From the NCBI GenBank assembly GCA_031976395.1, contig DALYLJ010000068.1:1-15925 (forward strand): a DNA stretch of 15,925 nt, written 5' to 3'. The notes under the pieces are model-generated. The model searched no databases, was not told the DNA's origin, and worked only from the letters and a program-made list of their open reading frames with translations. Every line of letters begins with the position of its first letter. The stretch's first letter is position 1. Positions 8,216-15,611 of this stretch are shown here, piece by piece. A program made the translations under genes and the position numbers. This stretch comes from UBA11164 sp002420085. Its GTDB lineage: Bacteria; Pseudomonadota; Gammaproteobacteria; Xanthomonadales; Xanthomonadaceae.

Positions 8216-8754
8216 TGGCTCGGCTGGCACCGCTGCTGGCGTTCGTCGCGCTGGCGCTCCTGTTGTTGGCCGGGGTGCTGATGAGCGGCCGCGAGAATCG
8301 CGAGGCGATTCCCTCGCCCCTGATTGGCAAACCGGCACCGGACTTCACCCTGCCGACCCTGTACCAGCCCGAGCGCACCGTCTCGCTCACCGAACTGCGT
8401 GGCGAACCGTTTCTGCTCAACGTCTGGGGCAGTTGGTGTCCGGCCTGCCGCGACGAACACCCGCACATCGAGCGGCTGGCCGCCGACGGCGTGGTCAAGG
8501 TGGTCGGCTTCAACTGGAAAGACCAGCGCGAGGACGCCATCCGTTGGCTGGCCCAGTTCGGCGATCCCTACCACCTGATCGTGGTCGATCTTCCCGGCAA
8601 GACCGCGATCGACTGGGGCGTGTACGGCGCCCCGGAAAGCTTCCTGGTCGATGCCGACGGCATCATCCGCTGGAAGTACGTCGGCCCGCTGCATCCGGCC
8701 GCGATCGAGCGCGAATTGCTGCCGGAACTGCGCAAACTGGACCCGAACCCATGA
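8212..8754 (+). CDS. ccmG: Thiol:disulfide oxidoreductase CcmG (DsbE)
   Basis: Membrane-anchored thioredoxin-like reductant that keeps the cysteines of apocytochrome c (or of CcmH) reduced for haem attachment. The 180-residue protein has an N-terminal signal anchor (about residues 5-24), then a thioredoxin fold with the active site WCPAC (Cys76 and Cys79) and the cis-proline loop GVYGAPESFLVD. The motif GFNWKDQREDA is typical of DsbE/CcmG. Two adjacent ATG codons lie at 8212 and 8215; I chose 8212 because it continues the ATGA overlap pattern of this operon. The stop overlaps the ccmH start. Confidence 0.96.
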   Translation: MMARLAPLLAFVALALLLLAGVLMSGRENREAIPSPLIGKPAPDFTLPTLYQPERTVSLTELRGEPFLLNVWGSWCPACRDEHPHIERLAADGVVKVVGFNWKDQREDAIRWLAQFGDPYHLIVVDLPGKTAIDWGVYGAPESFLVDADGIIRWKYVGPLHPAAIERELLPELRKLDPNP

Positions 8755-9188
8755 TCCGCCGCCTGTCCGCCCTGCTGCTGCTACTGGCGCTGCTGCCACA
8801 GTCGCTGCCGGCCCTGGAGCCGATGCCATTCCGCGATGCTGCCGAAGAGGCCCGGTTCCGTGCCCTCGCCCACGAATTGCGCTGCGTCATGTGCCAGAAC
8901 CAATCACTGGCCGACTCCAACGCTCAGATTGCCCGCGACCTGCGCGAACTGGTTCTGGAACTGATGCGCAAGGGCATGACCGACACAGAGATCAAGGCCC
9001 ATCTGGTCGATCGCTACAGCGAATTCGTGCTCTATCGAACCCCAGTCGAACCGGCCACCTGGCTGCTCTGGTTCGGCCCCGGTCTGGTGCTGCTGATCGG
9101 CGCCACCGTGGTGATCATCATCGTCCGCCGTCGCGCCTCGCAGTTGCCCAACGACACCGACCCCAGCGAGCTCAGGGACGAACCATGA
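8751..9188 (+). CDS. ccmH: Cytochrome c maturation thiol oxidoreductase CcmH
   Basis: Periplasmic membrane-anchored component of the haem ligase that handles the apocytochrome c cysteines. The 145-residue protein has a cleavable signal peptide (residues 1-21), the diagnostic LRCVMCQNQSLADSNA motif (Cys45 and Cys48), the three-helix domain, and a C-terminal membrane anchor at about 103-123 followed by a basic tail. This is the short form: the TPR part found fused in E. coli CcmH is encoded separately here as ccmI, as in Pseudomonas. Overlaps ccmG and ccmI by 4 bases each. Confidence 0.96.
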   Translation: MIRRLSALLLLLALLPQSLPALEPMPFRDAAEEARFRALAHELRCVMCQNQSLADSNAQIARDLRELVLELMRKGMTDTEIKAHLVDRYSEFVLYRTPVEPATWLLWFGPGLVLLIGATVVIIIVRRRASQLPNDTDPSELRDEP

Positions 9189-10222
9189 CGGTCTTCATCA
9201 TCGCCGCGATCATCCTGGTCGCCGCCACCACCCTCGCCCTGACCAGACCGCTCTGGCATGGCGCCCGATCCTGGGCGCTGGCCGCCCTGGTGATCGTACC
9301 GGCAACCACCGGCGGCCTCTATCTCGGCGTCGGCACACCCGCCGCACTCGACCCACAGCAGGTCGTGCCCGCCGCCACCGATGCGACCGGCGCGGCCGAA
9401 CTGAGCATCGACCAGGCCCTGACCGCCCTGCGCAGCCGCCTGCACCAGCAGCCCGACGATCTGGAAGGCTGGCTGCTGCTCGGCCGCACCCTGCGCTTCC
9501 AGCAGGACTTCCCCGGCGCGCGCGATGCGTTCATGCGTGCCTTCGCGCTGGCGCCCGAATCCGCCGACGTCATGGTCGAAGCCGCCGAAGCCATGGTCAT
9601 GGCCAGCGAGCGGCCATTGATCGAAGGCGAACCGCTGGCGATGATCCAGCGCGCCCTGGCGATCGATCCCGACCAGCAGCGCGGCCTGCTCCTGCTCGGC
9701 GCCCACCACATCCAGGCTGGTCGGGCCGAAGCCGGCCTGGTCCACTGGCAGCGCCTGCTGGAACTGGCCCCACCGGAAAGCCTGCCCTCGCTGCGCCAGC
9801 GGATCGACGAAGTCCGCGCGGAAGCCGGCCTGCCGGCACTGCCGCCGACCGCCGCCGAAACCACCGAAGCGCGCAGCCTGACGATCGAACTCGACATCAG
9901 CCCGGCACTCGCCGAAACCACCGCTGACCTGCCGAGTTCGGCCCAGGTGTTCGTGTTGGCCCGCCGCATCGATGGTGCCGGCCCGCCGCTGGCCGCCAAA
10001 CGGCTCCCGCTCGGCCCATTCCCACGGACCATCGTGCTCGGCGATGGCGACAACCCGATGGCTACAGGCAGCCTGTTCGAGCAGCCCCGGATTCGCCTGA
10101 TCGCCCGCATTTCGCGGCGTGGCGGCGCCAATGCCGAACCAGGCGACCTCGAAGGCAGCCTCGAAATCCCGGCCGAAGCGGGCACCCGCATTGCCCTGAC
10201 CATCGACCGCGTGATCGAATGA
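9185..10222 (+). CDS. ccmI: TPR apocytochrome c chaperone CcmI
   Basis: Binds the C-terminus of apocytochromes c and delivers them to the CcmF/H ligase. The 345-residue protein has two N-terminal membrane spans (about 2-22 and 29-50). The short loop between them lacks the longer leucine-zipper-like region of some homologues. TPR-type helices occupy about residues 74-215, followed by the periplasmic C-terminal domain (SSAQVFVLARRIDGAGPPLA, then KRLPLGPFP and PGDLEGSLEIP) typical of CcmI. Last gene of the ccm operon; 149 noncoding bases separate it from the MetX-family gene. Confidence 0.93.
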   Translation: MTVFIIAAIILVAATTLALTRPLWHGARSWALAALVIVPATTGGLYLGVGTPAALDPQQVVPAATDATGAAELSIDQALTALRSRLHQQPDDLEGWLLLGRTLRFQQDFPGARDAFMRAFALAPESADVMVEAAEAMVMASERPLIEGEPLAMIQRALAIDPDQQRGLLLLGAHHIQAGRAEAGLVHWQRLLELAPPESLPSLRQRIDEVRAEAGLPALPPTAAETTEARSLTIELDISPALAETTADLPSSAQVFVLARRIDGAGPPLAAKRLPLGPFPRTIVLGDGDNPMATGSLFEQPRIRLIARISRRGGANAEPGDLEGSLEIPAEAGTRIALTIDRVIE

Positions 10223-10275
10223 ACGGCAGCCCGAGGCTGGGCACGCGCCCCCGCGCTTCGCTGCAATGAGCCCTC

Positions 10276-10300
10276 GCGGCGATGGCCCCGCCATCGCCGC
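10276..10300. repeat. Perfect 11-bp-stem inverted repeat between ccmI and metX
   Basis: Arms GCGGCGATGGC (10276-10286) and GCCATCGCCGC (10290-10300) are exact reverse complements around a CCC loop. No thymine run follows on either strand, so it is not a classic intrinsic terminator. It lies 53 bases after the ccmI stop and 71 bases before the chosen metX start. It could shape mRNA ends between the two genes or serve as a protein-binding palindrome. A weaker hairpin (CAGCC/GGCTG) lies nearer the ccmI stop. Confidence 0.7.
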
Positions 10301-10371
10301 CCCGACTGACCCCGCGACCGCCGATGCGGCCGCACGGACGCCGCGCCACGCCGAATCGAGCCACCCGCACC

Positions 10372-11502
10372 ATGACCGAATTCATCCCACCGGCCAGCCG
10401 GTTCTTCCCGCTGCCATCGCCCCTGTCATTCAAGCGTGGCGGCGCCCTGATCGGCGCCCGCCTGGCCTACGAAACCTGGGGCCGACTCAGTCCCGCCCGC
10501 GACAACGCCATCCTGATCCTGACCGGACTGTCGCCCGACGCCCACGCCGCGAGCCACCCCGATGATCCCCGGCCCGGCTGGTGGGAAGCCATGCTCGGCC
10601 CCGGCAAACCGATCGACAGCGAGCGCTGGTTCGTCATCTGCATCAACTCGTTGGGCAGTTGCAAGGGCTCGACCGGCCCGGCATCGATCGCCCCGGCGAC
10701 CGGCGAGCCGTATCGACTCGATTTTCCCGACCTGTCGATCGAGGATGGCGCCGATGCCGCCCACGCCCTGGTCGGCGCACTCGGCATCGAGCGCCTGGCC
10801 TGCCTGATCGGCTGCTCGATGGGCGGCATGACCGCCCTCGCCTATCTGCTCCGTCATCCCGGCGCCGCCCACAGCCACATCAACGTCTCCGGCAGCGCCC
10901 GTGCCCTGCCGTTCTCGATCGCCATCCGCTCCCTGCAACGGGAAGCCATCCGACTCGACCCGAACTGGCGCGAAGGCCGGTACGACGACACCTGCTACCC
11001 CGAGAACGGCATGCGCATGGCGCGCAAGCTCGGCGTCATCACCTACCGCTCGGCCCTGGAATGGCACGGCCGGTTCGGCCGGGTTCGGCTGGACTCGGAC
11101 CGGCGACCCGACGACGACCCATTCGGCCTGGAATTCGAGGTCGAGAGCTATCTGGAAGGCCACGCCCGACGCTTCGTCCGCCAGTTCGACCCCAATTGCT
11201 ACCTCTATCTCAGTCGCAGCATGGACTGGTTCGATGCCGCCGATTACGCCCCACCGGAAGCCGGTCGCGGCAATGTCGAAGCCGCACTCGGCCAGATTCG
11301 ACTGCGTCGCGCACTGGCGATCGGCGTCGAGACCGACATCCTGTTCCCGCTCCAGCAACAGGAAGAGATTGCCGACGGCCTGATGCGCGGCGGCAGCGAC
11401 AGCCAGTTCCTGCCCCTGCCTTCTCCCCAAGGCCACGACGCCTTCCTGGTCGATTTCAGCCGTTTCGGCCCGGCCATCGCCGCTTTCCTGGCATCGCTCT
11501 GA
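10372..11502 (+). CDS. metX: MetX-family O-acyltransferase (homoserine or serine O-succinyl/acetyltransferase)
   Basis: Alpha/beta-hydrolase-fold enzyme that transfers an acyl group from acyl-CoA to a hydroxyl amino acid, activating it for methionine or cysteine synthesis in the cytoplasm. The 376-residue protein has the catalytic triad Ser149 (GCSMGGMTAL), Asp322 (VETDILFP) and His355 (GHDAFLVDF), and the family loop NSLGSCKGSTGPAS (92-105). This loop and GRFGRVRLDSD/SYLEGHARRFV match, from memory, the Xanthomonadaceae subgroup reported to be serine O-succinyltransferases rather than homoserine acetyltransferases (which usually read LGGCxGTTGP). The substrate is therefore uncertain. I chose ATG 10372 because homologues begin MTEFIPP; an upstream ATG at 10282 falls inside a hairpin. 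No clear ribosome site. No metB or metY lies next to it. Confidence 0.9.
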   Translation: MTEFIPPASRFFPLPSPLSFKRGGALIGARLAYETWGRLSPARDNAILILTGLSPDAHAASHPDDPRPGWWEAMLGPGKPIDSERWFVICINSLGSCKGSTGPASIAPATGEPYRLDFPDLSIEDGADAAHALVGALGIERLACLIGCSMGGMTALAYLLRHPGAAHSHINVSGSARALPFSIAIRSLQREAIRLDPNWREGRYDDTCYPENGMRMARKLGVITYRSALEWHGRFGRVRLDSDRRPDDDPFGLEFEVESYLEGHARRFVRQFDPNCYLYLSRSMDWFDAADYAPPEAGRGNVEAALGQIRLRRALAIGVETDILFPLQQQEEIADGLMRGGSDSQFLPLPSPQGHDAFLVDFSRFGPAIAAFLASL

Positions 11503-11542
11503 CCCGTACAACACCATCGCCCGAACCGACCGGAGCCCTGCC

Positions 11543-13228
11543 ATGCCCTTCACGCCCCTGCTCCGCATGTCCCTGACCGACACGCTCCGGCACAGCCTGC
11601 TCCTGTCGTCCCTGCTCCTGCTCGCCAGCGCCTGCACCCCGGCACCGGCGCCCGAAGCACAATCGTCGGCACCGACCGGCGCAGCCATGTCACCCCCTGA
11701 CCCCAGCCAGACACTCGCACTGCCGCCCGACCCGGCCGCCGATGGCCTGACCACCCTGCGCCAACGGCTGGCCGACCGGCAGACCAGCAGCCGGGCCGTG
11801 GTCGAAGCCTACCTCGCGCGCATCGCCGCCCTCGACGACGCCGGCCCGCAGCTCAACGCCGTCATCGACCTGGCACCCGACGCACTCGCCCAGGCCGACC
11901 GGCTCGATGCTGAACGCAGCGCCGGCCATCTGCGTGGCCCCTTGCATGGCATCCCGGTGCTGATCAAGGACAACATCGACGCCACCCCCATGGTCACGAC
12001 CGCCGGCTCGCTGGCCCTGGCCGACCACCATCCCAGCCAAGATGCCCACCTGATCACGCGCCTGCGCGCCGCCGGCCTGATCATCCTCGGCAAGACCAAT
12101 CTCAGCGAATGGGCCAATTTCCGCTCGACCCGTTCCAGCAGCGGCTGGAGCGCACGCGGCGGCCAGACCCGCAATCCGCATGTGCTCGACCGCAGCCCGT
12201 GCGGCTCCAGTTCCGGCTCGGCCGCGGCCGTTGCCGCCGGACTCGCGCCACTGGCGGTCGGAACCGAAACCAATGGCTCGATCATCTGCCCCGCCGCCGT
12301 CAATGGCATCGTCGGCCTCAAGCCCACCGTCGGCCGGGTCAGCCGGCACGGCATCGTCCCGATCGCCCCCAGTCAGGACACCGCCGGACCGATGGCCCGC
12401 ACCGTCGCCGACGCCGCCCTGCTGCTGGCCGCCATGAGCGGCAGCGACCCGCACGACCCGAGCAGCACCGACGCCGACGCACACGACCTGCCGGATTTTT
12501 CCAACCTGGCCAGCAGTCCCGACGCCGCCCGCCCGCTGACCGGCCTGCGGATCGGCGTCATGCGCAAAGCCATGGGCTTCCACAGCCGCGTCGATCACCT
12601 CATGGAACAGGCCATCGCCCACCTCGCCCAGGGCGGCGCCGAGATCATCGACCCCGCCGACCTGCCCAGCCATGGCCAGTTCAACGCCCCGGCCTTCCAA
12701 GTGCTGCTGCACGAATTCCGACCGGCGCTTGAGGATTACCTGCGCCGCACCGATGCCCCGCTCCGCACGCTCGACCAACTGATCGCCTTCAACCAACAGC
12801 ATGCTGACACCGAACTGCGCTGGTTCGGCCAGGAACTGTTCGAGCAGGCCGCCGCACTCGGCTCCGACAGCCACATCGCCACCCTCGAAGCCCGCGCCAG
12901 CGCCCGACGACTGGCCGGACCGGAAGGCATCGACGCCGCCCTCAGTACACACCGCCTCGACGCTCTGCTGACCACCGCCGTCTCCCCCGCCTGGACCATC
13001 GACCCGATCAATGGTGACCGCTTCCTCGGCGCCGGCTATGGTGCCGCTGCGGTCGCCGGCTACCCCAGCATCACCGTTCCGGCCGGCGCCATCGACGGAC
13101 TGCCGGTCGGGATCGTGTTCATGAGCACCGCCTGGAAAGAACCCGAGCTGATCGCCATCGCCCACGCCTACGAGCGCCTGAGCCAAGCCCGCATCGATCC
13201 CCTGTTCCGCCCCAGCCTGGGCCGCTGA
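11543..13228 (+). CDS. Amidase-signature family lipoprotein, peptide amidase (Pam)-like
   Basis: Hydrolyses amide bonds by the Ser-cisSer-Lys mechanism. The triad is visible: Lys142 (LIKDN), Ser222 (SPCGSSSGSA) and nucleophile Ser246 (GTETNGSIICP). Residues 16-30 are a lipoprotein signal ending LASA-Cys31, followed by a proline/alanine-rich linker to about residue 65, so the enzyme is probably lipidated and faces the periplasm. The stretches NLSEWANFR, GWSARGGQTRNP and FNQQHADTELRWFGQEL closely resemble Stenotrophomonas maltophilia peptide amidase, which removes C-terminal amides from peptides; this function is inferred. No gatB or gatC is nearby, arguing against GatA. A GGAG site 7 bases upstream supports ATG 11543. 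It lies 40 bases after metX and may be co-transcribed. It converges with the DAHP synthase gene. Confidence 0.92.
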   Translation: MPFTPLLRMSLTDTLRHSLLLSSLLLLASACTPAPAPEAQSSAPTGAAMSPPDPSQTLALPPDPAADGLTTLRQRLADRQTSSRAVVEAYLARIAALDDAGPQLNAVIDLAPDALAQADRLDAERSAGHLRGPLHGIPVLIKDNIDATPMVTTAGSLALADHHPSQDAHLITRLRAAGLIILGKTNLSEWANFRSTRSSSGWSARGGQTRNPHVLDRSPCGSSSGSAAAVAAGLAPLAVGTETNGSIICPAAVNGIVGLKPTVGRVSRHGIVPIAPSQDTAGPMARTVADAALLLAAMSGSDPHDPSSTDADAHDLPDFSNLASSPDAARPLTGLRIGVMRKAMGFHSRVDHLMEQAIAHLAQGGAEIIDPADLPSHGQFNAPAFQVLLHEFRPALEDYLRRTDAPLRTLDQLIAFNQQHADTELRWFGQELFEQAAALGSDSHIATLEARASARRLAGPEGIDAALSTHRLDALLTTAVSPAWTIDPINGDRFLGAGYGAAAVAGYPSITVPAGAIDGLPVGIVFMSTAWKEPELIAIAHAYERLSQARIDPLFRPSLGR

Positions 13229-13267
13229 TCAGCGCGCCGAGGCCGATCAGCGCCCGTGGCCGATCAG
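13224..13267. repeat. Palindrome and direct repeats between convergent genes
   Basis: The perfect palindrome GCTGATCAGC (13224-13233) spans the amidase stop codon. The direct repeat GGCCGATCAG occurs at 13241-13250 and 13258-13267, the second covering the DAHP synthase stop. CTGATC (13225-13230) can pair with GATCAG (13244-13249), so transcripts from either side can fold here. No T-run follows, so a role as a bidirectional terminator is only a guess. Confidence 0.45.
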
Positions 13268-14691
13268 TTCGGATCAGGCGCGGCGGGTTGGGCCAGTTGC
13301 TGGTGCTTGCGCACGATCAGCATGGCGATCTCCAGCGACTGCTCGTAGTTCAAGCGAGGATCCACGGTGGACCTGTAGGCGCGTTCGAGGTCCGTCTCGG
13401 TCAGTTCGCGCGCGCCACCGAGACATTCGGTGACGTTCTCGCCGGTCAGTTCGAGGTGGACCCCGCCAAGCCGGGTGCCGGCGGCGGCGTGGACGTCGAA
13501 TGCCAGTTCGAGTTCGCGGTGGATATTGGCGAAACGACGGGTCTTGTAGCCGTTGTGGGTGCTCTCGGTATTGCCGTGCATGGGGTCGGCGATCCACAGC
13601 ACGCGACGGCCGGCTCGCTTGACCGCATCAAGCAGGGGCGGCAGCTTCTCGGCCACCTGAGCCGCACCCATCCGATGGATCAGGGTCAGGCGGCCCGGCT
13701 CGTCACTCGGGTTGAGCGCGTCGATCAGCGGCAGCAACCGATCGGGGGTGACGCTCGGGCCGATCTTCACGGCCACCGGGTTGCGAATGCCCCGGAAATA
13801 TTCGACGTGGGCACCATCGAGTGCGGCCGTGCGCATGCCGATCCACGGGAAGTGGGTGGACAGGTTGAACCAACCACTTTGCCGCGGCACTTCGCGGGTG
13901 AGCGCTTCTTCGTAGGGCAGCAGCAGGGCTTCGTGCGAGGTGAAGAAATCGACCCGGTTGAGGTTGTGGACCTGTTCGCCGGACAGGGTTTCCATGAAGC
14001 GCACGGCATCGCCGATCGCGGCGACCATCTTCTGGTATTCGGCGGCGAGCGGGGAATGACCGACCCAGCCCAGATCCCAATACTCGGGGTGATGCAGATC
14101 GGCAAAACCACCGTCGATCAGCGAACGCACGAAATTCATGGTCATCGCCGAGCGGGCATGCCCCTTGATCATCCGACGCGGATCGGGGATGCGCGCTTCG
14201 TGGGTGAATTCCGGCTGGTTGATGAAATCTCCGCGATAGCTCGGCAGACTCAGTTCACCGACGGTCTCAGTGTCGGCCGAACGCGGCTTGGCGTATTGGC
14301 CGGCAAAACGACCGACTCGAACCACCGGGCGCCGCAGTCCATGGACCAGCAGCAGGCTCATCTGCAACAAGACCTTGAGCCGGTTGGAGATCAGTCCGGA
14401 CTCACAGTCGGCGAAGCTCTCGGCGCAATCGCCGCCCTGCAACACGAACCGCTCGCCGGCCTGTGCTTCGGCGAGTTGGCGCTTGAGCGCGAAGATCTCC
14501 CACGAGGTCACCAGGGGCGGCAGCGTCCGCAGTTCCTTCAATGCGTCGGCCAGGGCATGATCGTCCGGGTAGCTCGGCTGCTGGAGTGCGGGGCGGCGAC
14601 GCCATGAATCGGGTTGCCAACCCTCGGCCAGTGCCACAGGCTGGAGATCGCTGTCGTAGGTGCGCATCGGGCGGGTCTGTTTACGTTGCAT
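13264..14691 (-). CDS. Class II 3-deoxy-7-phosphoheptulonate (DAHP) synthase
   Basis: Condenses phosphoenolpyruvate with erythrose 4-phosphate, the first step of the shikimate pathway to aromatic amino acids. The 475-residue cytoplasmic enzyme is of the class II (AroA-II) family, unrelated in sequence to E. coli AroF/G/H and close to the Mycobacterium tuberculosis enzyme. Metal ligands are in place: Cys89 (GGDCAESF), His372 (DPMHGNT), Glu414 (HLELTGENVTEC) and Asp444 (TVDPRLN). Substrate-binding motifs GRFAGQYAKPRS (127-138) and KIGPS (309-313) are intact. An alternative in-frame ATG lies 8 codons downstream at 14667. Neither start has a clear ribosome site. The gene lies 72 bases downstream of dsbB on the same strand. 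Confidence 0.96.
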   Translation of the reverse strand: MQRKQTRPMRTYDSDLQPVALAEGWQPDSWRRRPALQQPSYPDDHALADALKELRTLPPLVTSWEIFALKRQLAEAQAGERFVLQGGDCAESFADCESGLISNRLKVLLQMSLLLVHGLRRPVVRVGRFAGQYAKPRSADTETVGELSLPSYRGDFINQPEFTHEARIPDPRRMIKGHARSAMTMNFVRSLIDGGFADLHHPEYWDLGWVGHSPLAAEYQKMVAAIGDAVRFMETLSGEQVHNLNRVDFFTSHEALLLPYEEALTREVPRQSGWFNLSTHFPWIGMRTAALDGAHVEYFRGIRNPVAVKIGPSVTPDRLLPLIDALNPSDEPGRLTLIHRMGAAQVAEKLPPLLDAVKRAGRRVLWIADPMHGNTESTHNGYKTRRFANIHRELELAFDVHAAAGTRLGGVHLELTGENVTECLGGARELTETDLERAYRSTVDPRLNYEQSLEIAMLIVRKHQQLAQPAAPDPN

Positions 14692-14697
14692 CGCACC

Positions 14698-14725
14698 ATC
14701 ATGCCACAGCGAACTGCCCGCGCAA
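14698..14725 (-). promoter_or_regulatory. Candidate promoter just upstream of the DAHP synthase gene
   Basis: Reading leftward, TTGCGC (14725-14720) and CATGAT (14703-14698) are spaced by 16 bases. The -10-like box ends six bases before the ATG at 14691, so a transcript would be leaderless or nearly so. Matches to consensus are only three and four of six. Weak, suggestive evidence only. Confidence 0.2.
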
Positions 14726-14763
14726 GCCGGAAATCACGGGCATCGTTCGGATTTCATGCCGGA

Positions 14764-15276
14764 TCAGCGGTCGCGGCGGCGCACGGCCGCCCACAGGCCA
14801 GCGGTCGCAAACAGTGCGTAGACGATCAGGTTCCAGGCCGGCATCGACAGGCCGAGGAAGGTCCAGTCGATCTCGGCGCATTCGCCGGAGCCACGGAATA
14901 CCCGCGCCAACACATCCTGCAAGGGGAAGGCTTCCAGCAGATAGTCCAGACCGGGGCCACAGGCCGGCACTTCGCTTGGCGGCAGCGACTGCAACCAGAC
15001 ATGCCGCCCGGCCACGCTCATCCCTCCGATGGCGGCCAGCACGAGCAGAACGCCATAGGTGACCCGACCGGCCCGAGCGCGCGGATTGTGCAGAGCAGCA
15101 ACCAGAAATACCGCTCCGATCGCCATGTAGGCGATCCGCTGGAACACGCACAGCGGGCAGGGCTCCAGACCTAGCACATGTTGGGCATACAGTGCGTAGC
15201 CGACCAGCCCGGCACACAGGGCGGCGCCGAGTCCGTATTGGCTGCGAAACGACCACGAGAATGGATTCAAGGACAT
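14764..15276 (-). CDS. dsbB: Disulfide bond formation protein DsbB
   Basis: Inner-membrane quinone reductase that reoxidises DsbA and so drives disulfide formation in the periplasm. From ATG 15276 the protein has 170 residues and four membrane spans. The first periplasmic loop holds PCPLC (Cys40 and Cys43), followed by Arg47, equivalent to the quinone-interacting Arg48 of E. coli. The second loop holds the other redox pair, Cys106 (PACGPGLDYLLEAFP) and Cys133 (GECAEIDW). ATG 15282 (MPMSLNPF) is an alternative start; 15276 suits a GAG element nine bases upstream and the usual family N-terminus. A frame extending to 15390 has an implausible N-terminus. It lies between the rplQ terminator and the DAHP synthase gene. 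Confidence 0.95.
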   Translation of the reverse strand: MSLNPFSWSFRSQYGLGAALCAGLVGYALYAQHVLGLEPCPLCVFQRIAYMAIGAVFLVAALHNPRARAGRVTYGVLLVLAAIGGMSVAGRHVWLQSLPPSEVPACGPGLDYLLEAFPLQDVLARVFRGSGECAEIDWTFLGLSMPAWNLIVYALFATAGLWAAVRRRDR

Positions 15277-15282
15277 CGGCAT

Positions 15283-15611
15283 GTACTCAGGTTTGGACTC
15301 TGACCCTCGCGCTCGGCAGTGCCAGCGGGCAGCGGGTAGCCGCCAGCACAGCAGCATCGCCTGGCCCTCGTGCCATCCGGCTGGCGCCATCGGCCTCGAA
15401 GTCTACCCGATGCCTGCCGTGTCAGGCGGGGCACCGGCTTGACGGTTCCGACCGGCGGTCGGTCGCAGCGATTCTCGACCTGCTCGCAAGCCGTGGCTGC
15501 GCGGCCTACCTGCAAGGCATGGTCTGTCAGACGAGGATCGATGCCCCAGCCCGGAAGCACGAAACCCCGATCTGCATCGGGGCTTCGAGGGGTCCAGCAG
15601 TCGGCGCAGGC
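15283..15611. other. Intergenic region between rplQ and dsbB
   Basis: This stretch of about 330 bases has no convincing gene; small frames here encode arginine/cysteine-rich, low-quality peptides. It holds the rplQ terminator (15565-15582) and two short inverted repeats: CCGACC-GGC-GGTCGG at 15448-15462 and GCCTG/CAGGC at 15412-15427. Reading leftward, TAGACT (15405-15400) is a possible -10 for dsbB, but no good -35 accompanies it at normal spacing. Confidence 0.6.
15565..15582 (-). terminator. Probable intrinsic terminator after rplQ
   Basis: CCCCGAT (15565-15571) and ATCGGGG (15576-15582) form a perfect 7-bp stem with a four-base loop. Read on the minus strand it is followed by TTTCG and begins about 30 bases after the rplQ stop. 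The T-run is short, but the position at the end of a ribosomal protein operon supports the call. Confidence 0.7.

Noticed and set aside
10282..10371. In-frame upstream ATG giving a 30-residue N-terminal extension of MetX
   Set aside because: The ATG lies inside a strong hairpin, the added residues are Pro/Arg/Thr-rich, and remembered homologues begin at MTEFIPP.
11543..13228. Annotation of the amidase as GatA (Glu-tRNA amidotransferase subunit A)
   Set aside because: It has a lipoprotein signal, lacks neighbouring gatB/gatC, and its motifs match peptide amidase better than GatA.
13288..14607. Open frame of 439 codons antisense to the DAHP synthase gene
   Set aside because: No domain is recognised, and the minus strand carries all DAHP synthase metal-ligand motifs.
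15277..15390. N-terminal extension of DsbB to the upstream ATG at 15390
   Set aside because: The added residues (WHEGQAMLLCWRLPAARWHC and following) do not resemble the family N-terminus, and starts at 15276 or 15282 give the normal length.
15267..15560. Small minus-strand frame of 97 codons upstream of dsbB
   Set aside because: It has Cys/Arg-rich composition without a domain, overlaps the dsbB start and covers hairpins; there is no ribosome site or other support.
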